Source: an uncultured Collinsella sp. (GTDB lineage Bacteria > Actinomycetota > Coriobacteriia > Coriobacteriales > Coriobacteriaceae). Taken from it: a stretch of 35,852 bases of DNA. The stretch lies in the NCBI GenBank assembly GCA_900544115.1, contig UQTW01000026.1, positions 1-35,852 of the forward strand, given 5' to 3'. A program made the position numbers and the translations under genes. Position 1 is the stretch's first letter; each line of letters opens with the position of its first letter. The notes under the pieces were generated by a model, which did no database searches, was not told where the DNA came from, and saw only the letters and a program-made list of their open reading frames with translations. Shown piece by piece: positions 17,785 to 25,235 of the stretch.

Positions 17785-20027
17785 TTGTCGTCGTCCTTTG
17801 CGGAAGTCTCGGGGTCGGCAGCGACCTCGCCCTCGGTGGCATCCGCCGCAGAAGCGCCATCCTCGTCAGGCGCGGCGACCACGCCCTCGCCAGCCTCGCC
17901 GCGCAAGCGGGCCAGCAGATAGCGCGACAGGCTGTTGCCCTCGGCACGGCGCTCGGCGCGGGCGCGATCGCGCTCGGCCTGTTCCAGCTCGTGCGCCAAC
18001 GAGGCCAAGCGCTGCCGCATCTCCGCGCGGGCGGCCTCGAGCTCGCGCTCGTGCGCGGCCTTTGCGGCGACGACTTCCTGCTCGATGCGCTCCCCTGCCG
18101 CACGCTCGGCTGCGGCGATACGCTCGTCGGCGTCGGCACGGGCGTCCTCGGCGGCACGCGTCGCGGCATCGCGCTCGGCAGCGGCGGCGGCGACCTTCTC
18201 GCCGGCATCCACCGCGGCCTGCTCCACGGCAGAATCGGCGGCCGCGTAGGCGGCATCGATCGCGGCATCGGCAGCCTGCTGAGCGGCGGAAACCTTCTCC
18301 TCGGCCGCAGCAACGGTGTCGGCAAGCGCCTGCTCCGCTGCTGCCGCGGCGGCGTCCGCCGCCTCCTGCGCGGCACGGGCATCGCGCTCGGCCGTCAGCT
18401 GCACTTCCTCAATCTGCAGCTGAGCGGCGTCCAGCTTGGCATGCAGCTCGGCAACCTCCTTGGCGCACACCTCGCGCACGCCGGCAAGCTCGGCCGCGGC
18501 GGCATCCTTGGCAGCTTGCAGCTCGGCGGCATCGGCTTCCGTCTTGGCAGCCAGGGCCGCAGCAGCGTCGCTCTTGACCTGTGCGACCTGCTCGGCGGCT
18601 GCCTGCTCGGCGGCGGCAACCTTGGCATCGGCATCGGCACGGGCAGCCGCAACCTCGGCATCGGCCTCGGCGCGCATCTGCTCAAGCTGGGCAGCTGCGG
18701 TCGAGCGCGCCTCAGCGGCAGCATCCTCGGCGGCTTTCTTGCCGGTCTCGACATCCTCCAGCGAACCTTGCAGCTCCTCAACATCAGCCTCGGCCATCTG
18801 AGCGCGCTGCGTCAACGCCAGCTCGCGCGTCTTGGCCTCGTCCAGCTCGTCGACCAGGTCGTCGCGCTCGTCGGTCAACGCGTGCGCCTGCACCTTCCAG
18901 GATTTCACCTGGCCCTGCAGCTCCTCGATCTGCTCGCGGGCCTCGGCCAGCGCCTGCTCGGCATCGAGCTGGGCCTGCGTGACCTCCTCCACAAACACGC
19001 GACGGACCTCGACATCGGGCAGGTCGGGGCTATCGACCTGCACCTCCTTAATCTCCTTAATAAACTTGGGCGCCACCGGCGCGTGTTGCACGCTTTCGAG
19101 CTCCTGCAGGTTGCGCTCGTCGTCGGTCAGGCTCTTAAAGACGGCGTAGTTGTTAATGAGGTTGGTGTACATCTGCACCATGTACTCGTCATCGAACGCC
19201 AGTGACTGCTGCTGCACGTCGATGTTGTAGCCCACCTTGTCGTAGCGCTCCATAAACTGCCACAGCTGGTAGCACTTGCGGTAGTTGGGGTCCTTCATGA
19301 TGAGGTTGGTGCGCTGGATGGGGCTGCGGACCGCGCTGCACCCGTTCATGATCTGGCAAAACGACGCGCCGCGCAGCGCCATGACCAGACGGCGCACACG
19401 GTCGATGCGCATAAAGACGTCCATGTTGTCGGCGTCGTTCTCGGCAAAGCTCTGGCGGTTTTTGACCGTCATCTCGACGTTATACTCGATCTCTTCGTAC
19501 GCGTCGTCGATCTTGCTGTGCATCTTAAAGCGGTTGCGGATCTCATTGCCCGTCGACCAAAAGATCACGTCGGTGCGCTTGTCCACAAACGTCAGCAGGC
19601 GCTGAATCAGGTGGTAGATGAAGCGGTTCTCGTACAGATCGTAGGTCTCGACGGTATTGACGTTGAGGATGCGCGTGGGATGGACGCCGCCATCGTCGCT
19701 CGGCGCCAAAAACTGCGTGTTCTGGCTCAGATGACGGACGCTGTCGGCGCTGATCTTTTTGGCGAGCGAGACCGGCACCACCTCTTCCTCGGTGGTGATA
19801 AAGCGCCGCGGCTTTTCGATAATGGTGTTGATGGCGTCGAGCGAGTCCTCGATCATGCTGATCCATTCCTCGTCCACCACCTTGACGAGCTCCTCGCGCT
19901 GCTGCTCGATCGTGGTGCCCGAGGCCTGCGCCATCTCAAACAGATAGCGGAAGTAGCGGTTGTCCTCCTGGATGGGCTCCATCTGCTCGGAGAAGCTGGT
20001 ATAGAGGTCCTGAATGGTCTCGGACAT
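17781..20027 (-). CDS. DUF2357-like protein with long coiled-coil C-terminus
   Basis: A 748-residue soluble protein with no signal peptide or membrane helix. Residues 1-300 resemble DUF2357, the N-terminal part of nucleases paired with McrB-like ATPases: VNTVETYDLYENRFIYHLIQ (about 123-142) matches the family's 'N-x-x-YDxxENRF' block, and PIQRTNLIMKDPNYRKCYQL (about 236-255) the following 'R-x-P-x-Y' block. The PD-(D/E)XK nuclease that normally follows is not visible. Instead residues about 345-715 are an Ala/Glu/Lys/Arg-rich coiled coil, ending in an acidic tail. It lies between the AAA+ ATPase and the second SipW gene, so I infer a partner of the ATPase. The DUF2357 assignment rests on remembered motifs and is moderate. 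Confidence 0.7.
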   Translation of the reverse strand: MSETIQDLYTSFSEQMEPIQEDNRYFRYLFEMAQASGTTIEQQREELVKVVDEEWISMIEDSLDAINTIIEKPRRFITTEEEVVPVSLAKKISADSVRHLSQNTQFLAPSDDGGVHPTRILNVNTVETYDLYENRFIYHLIQRLLTFVDKRTDVIFWSTGNEIRNRFKMHSKIDDAYEEIEYNVEMTVKNRQSFAENDADNMDVFMRIDRVRRLVMALRGASFCQIMNGCSAVRSPIQRTNLIMKDPNYRKCYQLWQFMERYDKVGYNIDVQQQSLAFDDEYMVQMYTNLINNYAVFKSLTDDERNLQELESVQHAPVAPKFIKEIKEVQVDSPDLPDVEVRRVFVEEVTQAQLDAEQALAEAREQIEELQGQVKSWKVQAHALTDERDDLVDELDEAKTRELALTQRAQMAEADVEELQGSLEDVETGKKAAEDAAAEARSTAAAQLEQMRAEADAEVAAARADADAKVAAAEQAAAEQVAQVKSDAAAALAAKTEADAAELQAAKDAAAAELAGVREVCAKEVAELHAKLDAAQLQIEEVQLTAERDARAAQEAADAAAAAAEQALADTVAAAEEKVSAAQQAADAAIDAAYAAADSAVEQAAVDAGEKVAAAAAERDAATRAAEDARADADERIAAAERAAGERIEQEVVAAKAAHERELEAARAEMRQRLASLAHELEQAERDRARAERRAEGNSLSRYLLARLRGEAGEGVVAAPDEDGASAADATEGEVAADPETSAKDDDK

Positions 20028-20061
20028 GGGTTACTCCATAGATTGGATCGATCGGAAAGGG

Positions 20062-20086
20062 GCGGGGCGACATCACGCCGCCCCGC
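20062..20086 (-). other. Intercistronic hairpin between AAA+ and DUF2357-like genes
   Basis: The gap holds an 8-bp perfect stem (GCGGGGCG at 20062-20069 with CGCCCCGC at 20079-20086). On the operon strand it is followed by CCCCTTTCC, a poor T run. It could slow polymerase or mark an mRNA processing point. The downstream start ATG lies at 20027. Confidence 0.5.
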
Positions 20087-20096
20087 ACTTACGCCA

Positions 20097-21788
20097 TTAG
20101 TAGAAGTTCTGGATCCGCTGCAGGTACATGACGGAATCGGGCAGGCCGCCCTCGCCAAAGGTCTTCTCGATGTACTCGATCAGGCCCTTCATCTCGTCGC
20201 GCACAAAGCTCACGTTCATGGACTCAAACTTCTTGAGCACCTTGCGGGCGATGATGTAGTCCATGCCGCCCAGCTCGGTGCCGCCGCACGCCACGTACAC
20301 GGGGATAAAGTCGTACATCTGCTTGATGATACGGTTACCAAAGGCCAGCTTAAAGCGGGTCTGCAGGTACTGGTCCAGCTTGTGCATCTTCTGGAGCAGC
20401 TCGTCGTCGATTACGTACTCGACCTTAGCCTTTTGGAACAGATACTGCAGGTGGTCGGCCGTCACGTGCACGCGCTCGTGCGGCTCGCATTCAAACGCGT
20501 CGGCACGCTCGTTGAGCTCGATGGGGATTGCACGGTCGTACACCTTGTCCGTGATGGTAAAGGTGGAGTCGTCGTTGTTGGCCGTGCCGATGAACCACAG
20601 GCTGTCGGGGATGGTGAGCTTGCCGTCGTGCAGAGCCTTGGGATCGGCGGCCCACTGGGTGGGGACCAGATCGAGTACCCACTCGTCGTGGCTGGGCATC
20701 TCGAGCACCGACAGGATCTCGGCAAAGTAGTACTCCACGCGGGCGAGGTTCATCTCGTCAAGCACGATCATGGACGGGTCCTGGCGAAGGCCCGCCTCGT
20801 ACACGGCGCGGAGGAACTCGGTCTCGTTAAAGCGCTTGGAGAACTCGTTAAAGTAGCCCAGTACCTCGGTGCGATCGCGAAAACTCGGCTGCACCGACAC
20901 GATGGTCGCGGGGTTATCCAGATAGCGGCTAAAGCTGTAGGGCAGCGAGGTCTTACCAGTACCCGAGATGCCCTCCAGGATCAGCAGCTTGGAGGCGGCC
21001 ATGCCGGCCACAAAGCGGCGGATGACCTCAGGCGTGTAGTAGAGCTTCATCTGGCTGCAGGCGAACGCGCGGAAGCTGTCGACAAAGTCCTCCAGCGAGA
21101 TGGCATCGTCGTAGACCGGCGATTCCCAGTCGCGGTACTTAAGGTCCACAAGGGACAACTTGGGGAAGCGGTTGGCCTGCGCAATCTCTTTTTCCTCGGC
21201 TAGGGTCTTGGCCTCAACGGTGGCCTTGGCCATGGCGGCTGCGGCGTCCTTGACGCCCGCGCCATCGAGCGCGAGCGACGCGTTGCCCGACACCACGGCA
21301 GCCGTGGCGCTCTCGCCCGCAGGCGCGCCCGCGGCGGCGCCCACCACGTTGCCCACCGTGGGCAGATGGTCGTCGGCCAGGGCCGAGGCGCCCACGTACG
21401 GAATCTGCTTGGTGCCGCCCATGGCATTGACCTTGAGCGCCAGCAGTTTGTTCTTCTCGTCCATGAGGTCGAGCACCTGCTTGTTCAGGCGACCGATCTC
21501 GCGATAGAGCGCCTTGTTGGACGTATCGTCGCGATGCAGACGGCGGTTGATGCGGTGGCGGTGGACCAGAATGGCCACGATCAGCACGGGGACCGCGATG
21601 AGCATGGCAAACAGAATGATCGCGCCGATCTTGCCCACCAGGTCAAACGTGGTGAAGTAGGTCATAAAGATGTTGAAGTACTCAACCCAGCCAAACACCA
21701 GCAGGTTAAGGATGGAGCTCACAACGGCAACGACGTTGTAGACAACCTTTGCCAGCAGCTCCCAGGCAAATCCCAGAAACTCACTCAC
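20097..21788 (-). CDS. Membrane-anchored McrB-like AAA+ ATPase
   Basis: A 563-residue protein. Two hydrophobic segments lie at about residues 12-36 and 50-75, followed by a short coiled coil (91-118), an Ala/Gly-rich linker (about 140-200) and an AAA+ domain. Walker A is GISGTGKT (273-280), Walker B IVLDEMN (341-347) and sensor 1 FIGTANND (399-406). The MNLARVEYYFAEILSVLE block and VYDRAIPIEL (416-425) are typical of the McrB/GTPase-like branch, but the GTP-specific MNTADRS is replaced by TANNDDSTF, so the nucleotide is unknown. The GTG start at 21788 follows GGAGGG by 8 bases and overlaps the SipW gene (GTGAGTGA). Membrane anchoring is unusual for McrB-like proteins and suggests an envelope role. 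Confidence 0.85.
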   Translation of the reverse strand: MSEFLGFAWELLAKVVYNVVAVVSSILNLLVFGWVEYFNIFMTYFTTFDLVGKIGAIILFAMLIAVPVLIVAILVHRHRINRRLHRDDTSNKALYREIGRLNKQVLDLMDEKNKLLALKVNAMGGTKQIPYVGASALADDHLPTVGNVVGAAAGAPAGESATAAVVSGNASLALDGAGVKDAAAAMAKATVEAKTLAEEKEIAQANRFPKLSLVDLKYRDWESPVYDDAISLEDFVDSFRAFACSQMKLYYTPEVIRRFVAGMAASKLLILEGISGTGKTSLPYSFSRYLDNPATIVSVQPSFRDRTEVLGYFNEFSKRFNETEFLRAVYEAGLRQDPSMIVLDEMNLARVEYYFAEILSVLEMPSHDEWVLDLVPTQWAADPKALHDGKLTIPDSLWFIGTANNDDSTFTITDKVYDRAIPIELNERADAFECEPHERVHVTADHLQYLFQKAKVEYVIDDELLQKMHKLDQYLQTRFKLAFGNRIIKQMYDFIPVYVACGGTELGGMDYIIARKVLKKFESMNVSFVRDEMKGLIEYIEKTFGEGGLPDSVMYLQRIQNFY

Positions 21789-22527
21789 CGTCGGTACCCT
21801 CCTGCTTGGTCGCGTTCATCGCCGCCTCGGCCTCGGCCTTCAGACGACGGGCTTCCTCGAGCTTGGCCTCGGCCTGGGCAAGCTGCTCGGCGGCGTTATC
21901 GGCCGTGACAGTAGTGTCACCCTTGCCCTCGGCGTCCACGATGGCAGCCGCGGCGGCCAGGCGGTCCTCCTCGGCCATAGCGCGCTTAAGGTTCATGCCC
22001 ACCACGATGAGGTGATACACCTGGTAGATAAAGAACAGCAGCATGGGCAGCACGATCACAATGAGGAAGCCCATGGAGCTGGACAGGAAGTCCATGACCT
22101 TGCCCATCTGCGGCAACGCGAACAGGTATTTGCCCACGATGTCGCCGTCGCTGATGATGTGCGTATCGGCCACGTCGTTGTTATCGCCCTTGGTGGTAAA
22201 GCTGCGCATGCCGTTGACCTCGTCGATGGCGGCGATGCGGTGCGTGTTGAGCGCGTACTCGTTGTCGATGATGGTATGGAACGTCACGATGTCGCCCACC
22301 TCAAGCTTGGAGGTGTCGCACTTTTTGATGAAGATGAGGTCGCCCTTGTTAAACGTGGGCGCCATGGAGTCGGACTGCACGGCGAGCGGGGTGAAGCCGG
22401 CGATGTCAGAGACGCTGCCGTCCTCGCGCGTGGCGAGCGTGGTAAACGCATACAGGGCCGCCACCAGGATGATGATCCACATGACGACGCTCAGCGCGAT
22501 GGATGCGACTTTTTTAACAGATTGCAT
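21781..22527 (-). CDS. SipW-type signal peptidase I (first copy)
   Basis: A 248-residue signal peptidase of the SipW group, expected to cleave the unusual signal peptides of the four TasA-like proteins just upstream. Ser54 in QSDSMAP and His96 in NTHRI form the predicted Ser-His dyad; VGDIVTFHT and TKGDNND are the other family blocks. Membrane helices lie at about residues 9-30 and 150-178, and a charged coiled-coil tail (about 185-245, EEARRLKAEAEAAM) faces the cytoplasm. The ATG follows AAGGGAC. It overlaps the AAA+ gene by 8 bases. The 60-base gap before it contains a small perfect hairpin, GCGGCC-CGGT-GGCCGC. Confidence 0.92.
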   Translation of the reverse strand: MQSVKKVASIALSVVMWIIILVAALYAFTTLATREDGSVSDIAGFTPLAVQSDSMAPTFNKGDLIFIKKCDTSKLEVGDIVTFHTIIDNEYALNTHRIAAIDEVNGMRSFTTKGDNNDVADTHIISDGDIVGKYLFALPQMGKVMDFLSSSMGFLIVIVLPMLLFFIYQVYHLIVVGMNLKRAMAEEDRLAAAAAIVDAEGKGDTTVTADNAAEQLAQAEAKLEEARRLKAEAEAAMNATKQEGTDGE

Positions 22528-22587
22528 GATGTCCCTTACTACCGTGTCTGTCTAGGTCGTGCGCGGCCCGGTGGCCGCCGTGCATAT

Positions 22588-23385
22588 CTACTGTTCTTCG
22601 ATGCCCTCAAAGCGCATCGAAACCGAATAGTTAGCTCCCTTTAGCATATTAGTGCAATTTGGGTCCGTTCCCTCGAGCCATATGCGAACGGTTACCGGCT
22701 TGTCCGTATCTTTTATTAGGTCGAACATGTCGCTGGCCGCGTTCGCCGTATCCGAGTCGAGCCCAAAGACGGTGGCCGAACCAGACGAGCCCCCGCCTCC
22801 GTTGGGGTTGTAGACCCAGGTGTGACCGTCGGCGGTAAAGCTCATGCGCATGGCGCTGGCCATACTCTGCGTGTCGGAGCTAAACCGCGTGCCGGACGCG
22901 CCGCCATCGCCGTCCTGCCCGGTCAGGCGAACGCGCAGGTCCGTGCCGCTCATAAAGTGCAGCGTGAACTCCAGGTAGGCACCGGTGGCGGGATCGGCGG
23001 TGGAACCGTCTTCGAAGGTAAAGGTCTGGTAGTCGCTCGTGGTGACGGGCTTGAGCTTGGACGCGTCGATGTCCACGCCCTTTTCGCTGGCAATGCGCGC
23101 CGAGATCTGGTCGAAGCCCAGGCTGTGGACGTATTCGTCGAACGTGGCATGCTCGTCCAGGTCAAAGCGCAGCGAACCGTCGGCGTTGGCGTCGATCATG
23201 AGCATGCGGGTCTTGGCGCTATCGGCGATGGAGAACCAGGCGAACGTTGCCATGGCTATCGCCACCAGCGCAAACAGCACCAGCACCACGGTGGTAGTGA
23301 GCTTGCGGCGCAGGTCGATATCGGTGGGCGCGGCAACCGGAGCGCCGGTGGTCGGGCGGCGGTTGTCGGGCGTGGCGTGTGCCAT
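22588..23385 (-). CDS. SipW-dependent TasA/camelysin-like secreted protein D
   Basis: A 265-residue protein with a 28-residue charged N-terminus and a hydrophobic segment (about 30-51) ending in the SipW-type cleavage region ATFAWFSIAD. The mature part is Asp/Gly/Thr-rich and probably beta-rich, as in TasA and camelysin. Near the C-terminus is the signature RIWLEGTDPNCTN followed by a last beta strand (SVSMRF). The ATG at 23385 lies 2 bases after the preceding stop. It is the fourth of four secreted-protein genes and directly precedes the first SipW gene. A surface fibre or matrix subunit is inferred from the family. Confidence 0.85.
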   Translation of the reverse strand: MAHATPDNRRPTTGAPVAAPTDIDLRRKLTTTVVLVLFALVAIAMATFAWFSIADSAKTRMLMIDANADGSLRFDLDEHATFDEYVHSLGFDQISARIASEKGVDIDASKLKPVTTSDYQTFTFEDGSTADPATGAYLEFTLHFMSGTDLRVRLTGQDGDGGASGTRFSSDTQSMASAMRMSFTADGHTWVYNPNGGGGSSGSATVFGLDSDTANAASDMFDLIKDTDKPVTVRIWLEGTDPNCTNMLKGANYSVSMRFEGIEEQ

Positions 23386-23387
23386 TG

Positions 23388-24374
23388 CTACTCACCGTCC
23401 AAGGTCGCAAAGAGCGCCAGGTGCAAGGTGCCCGGATCCTGATAGAGATAGTCGGCGCTATCGGGGTCGGTGCCCTCGATGTAGTAATAGATATCCAAAC
23501 GATAGGTCTGGCCAAGCCCAAGCGTGGCGAGCGTGTTCTGCGGGCGCGTGGCCGTCTCGCTCGTGTCCAGCGTATAGGCGGCCGGGTCCTGCGTCACGTT
23601 GGCACCGCAAGCGAGCTGGCCGTTTTGCCAACCCAGGAGCATGCTCTCGGTGTAGCCCGCCAGGCCCGTAGGCGCGGTCGCGGGGTGCTCGTCGCGATGG
23701 CCGCTATCGGAACTGTCGAGCTCAAAGATGTTGGTTGCAAGCACCTGGTTGCCGCTCGAGACTTTAATGCCCACGCGGGCTGCGCGCAGCAGCTCGGCGT
23801 CGGTGCCCTGCGGGACCAGCGATTCGGCCAGATACAGGTTGACCTTGCCCCTTACTTTGCTGGCGCCCGTTCCGGTAATGGTAGGGCGCAGATCGATCCA
23901 ACCGTGGTAGAAGGCGGAGCCGTTGTCTTTTGCCTGCTCAAACACTGTGGCATCGCCGGCAGAGTTGTTTTGCGCACAGGCAGCAAAGCCGTTGAGGTCA
24001 AAGGTCGAGACCGGGTAGAGCGTCACGGCGCCGGTCGCGTTGGAAGTTAGGGAAACGTCACCCTGCTGCGACCAGCTGCCGCGGTCGGCGTCACCCAGCT
24101 CCAGCACCAGCTTGGACGTGTCGCTGTGCACGCTCACCGAGTTGGTGTTGACCTTCATGTTGTTGGTAAACCAGGCGTAGGTCGCGGCGCCCAAAGTGGC
24201 GGCGAGCGCCACCATAACGAGCGCGATGTAGGCACGCGCGCGGCAAGCGTGGCGGCGGGCAGCGGTGCCCTCGAGGACCTGGCGCTCGGCGGCCACGCTG
24301 GAGGGGGCCGTGGGGCTCTCACTCTGGGTTTTGGCCTCGCAGCCATCTGCTGGCATGTGCTTCTGATCTTCCAT
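23388..24374 (-). CDS. SipW-dependent TasA/camelysin-like secreted protein C
   Basis: A 328-residue protein with an exceptionally long cytoplasmic N-terminal region (about 47 residues) before the hydrophobic segment 48-66, which ends GAATYAWFTNN, the SipW-type cleavage region. The mature part has repeated beta-like stretches and an SVHSDTSKLVLEL segment similar to the start of other TasA-like subunits. The C-terminal signature is present in degenerate form, YYIEGTDPDSAD, without the Cys seen in A, B, D, E and G. The open frame begins at 24482, but the ATG at 24374 follows AAGGGGGCGAG and avoids overlapping gene B. It is the third of the four secreted-protein genes. Confidence 0.84.
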   Translation of the reverse strand: MEDQKHMPADGCEAKTQSESPTAPSSVAAERQVLEGTAARRHACRARAYIALVMVALAATLGAATYAWFTNNMKVNTNSVSVHSDTSKLVLELGDADRGSWSQQGDVSLTSNATGAVTLYPVSTFDLNGFAACAQNNSAGDATVFEQAKDNGSAFYHGWIDLRPTITGTGASKVRGKVNLYLAESLVPQGTDAELLRAARVGIKVSSGNQVLATNIFELDSSDSGHRDEHPATAPTGLAGYTESMLLGWQNGQLACGANVTQDPAAYTLDTSETATRPQNTLATLGLGQTYRLDIYYYIEGTDPDSADYLYQDPGTLHLALFATLDGE

Positions 24375-24387
24375 GTCGCTCGCCCCC

Positions 24388-25224
24388 TTACGCCTTGGCC
24401 GCGGCAAAGGCAAGCTGCAGCACCACATCGCGGGCCTGGGCCTCGTCGATGCAATTGGCGTCGCAGCCTTCCATGTACACAACGTAGTGAACGCCTGCCA
24501 CCTCGTTGGCGGCCAGCGTGCAGATGGGCGTGGCGCCCGCGCGCGCCGTGGGCGTGTCGCCGGTGCCGTCCATGCTGTAGGCGCTTATGGCGCGCGCAGG
24601 GTCGGCGGTGTAGGTCCAGCCCGAGGCGCCCGCCGCCACGACCACGCCGTCTTGCGCGGTGGTGCGCCTGCTGGTGGCGCCCGCGGTGCTGCCCAGGTCG
24701 TCGCAGGTAAAGATGTGCGTCTGCGTACCCGACTGGGTCGTGATCACAAGCCCCAGGCGCAGTGCGGCCAGCAGCTGTGGGTCGCTCGTCACACTCATCT
24801 GACCCGGATGCAGGTACACGTTGAGGGCGCTGTCGCCGCCCTTAAGGTACAGCGTGCCCGAAAGGGCATAGTCGTCCAGCTGCGCGGTGCAGTCGGCGTA
24901 GTCGGTCGTGATGCCCGCGGCGTTTTGGAACGTGCCGCGCCAAAAGCGGGAAAGGTCCGACGTCGAGATGGGATAGAGCGTCTTGTCGGCGTCGGCAAGC
25001 GTGGCCGTCGTGTCCCAGGGCCCGTTGGCCGAAAGGCCAATCTGCAGGTCGGAGCCCTCGTCACTTACCGTATGCGCCACGGGCGTCACGTTGGTGTAGC
25101 GCGAGTTGCTAAACCAGGCGTAGGTGGCGGCGCTCAAGGCAGCTACCAGCACCAGCATCCATGCGGCCGCAGCAACCATGCGGCGGCGCGAGCTTAGGAT
25201 GTCTTTGATGTTCGATGTACTCAT
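24388..25224 (-). CDS. SipW-dependent TasA/camelysin-like secreted protein B
   Basis: A 278-residue protein. A basic N-terminus (SSRRRM) and hydrophobic segment (about 17-37) end in SAATYAWFSNS, a SipW-type cleavage region. The mature part holds several Cys residues (DCTAQLDD, FTCDDLG, PICTLAA), unlike most TasA-like proteins, and ends with YMEGCDANCID and a final strand VVLQLAF. The ATG at 25224 follows AAGGGGGCCGGGG, and the upstream part of the open frame to 25329 overlaps gene A and is rejected. The stop lies 13 bases before gene C. A fibre subunit or accessory pilin-like role is inferred. Confidence 0.84.
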   Translation of the reverse strand: MSTSNIKDILSSRRRMVAAAAWMLVLVAALSAATYAWFSNSRYTNVTPVAHTVSDEGSDLQIGLSANGPWDTTATLADADKTLYPISTSDLSRFWRGTFQNAAGITTDYADCTAQLDDYALSGTLYLKGGDSALNVYLHPGQMSVTSDPQLLAALRLGLVITTQSGTQTHIFTCDDLGSTAGATSRRTTAQDGVVVAAGASGWTYTADPARAISAYSMDGTGDTPTARAGATPICTLAANEVAGVHYVVYMEGCDANCIDEAQARDVVLQLAFAAAKA

Positions 25225-25235
25225 CCCCGGCCCCC

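Noticed and set aside
17991..19205. 404-codon Gly/Leu-rich open frame opposite the coiled-coil gene
   Set aside because: Its composition is what an Ala/Glu-rich coiled coil gives on the other strand, and the coiled-coil frame is fixed by operon overlaps.
17781..21788. Classical McrBC-type restriction system
   Set aside because: No nuclease domain is visible in the partner, the ATPase is membrane-anchored, and the pair is embedded between SipW genes.
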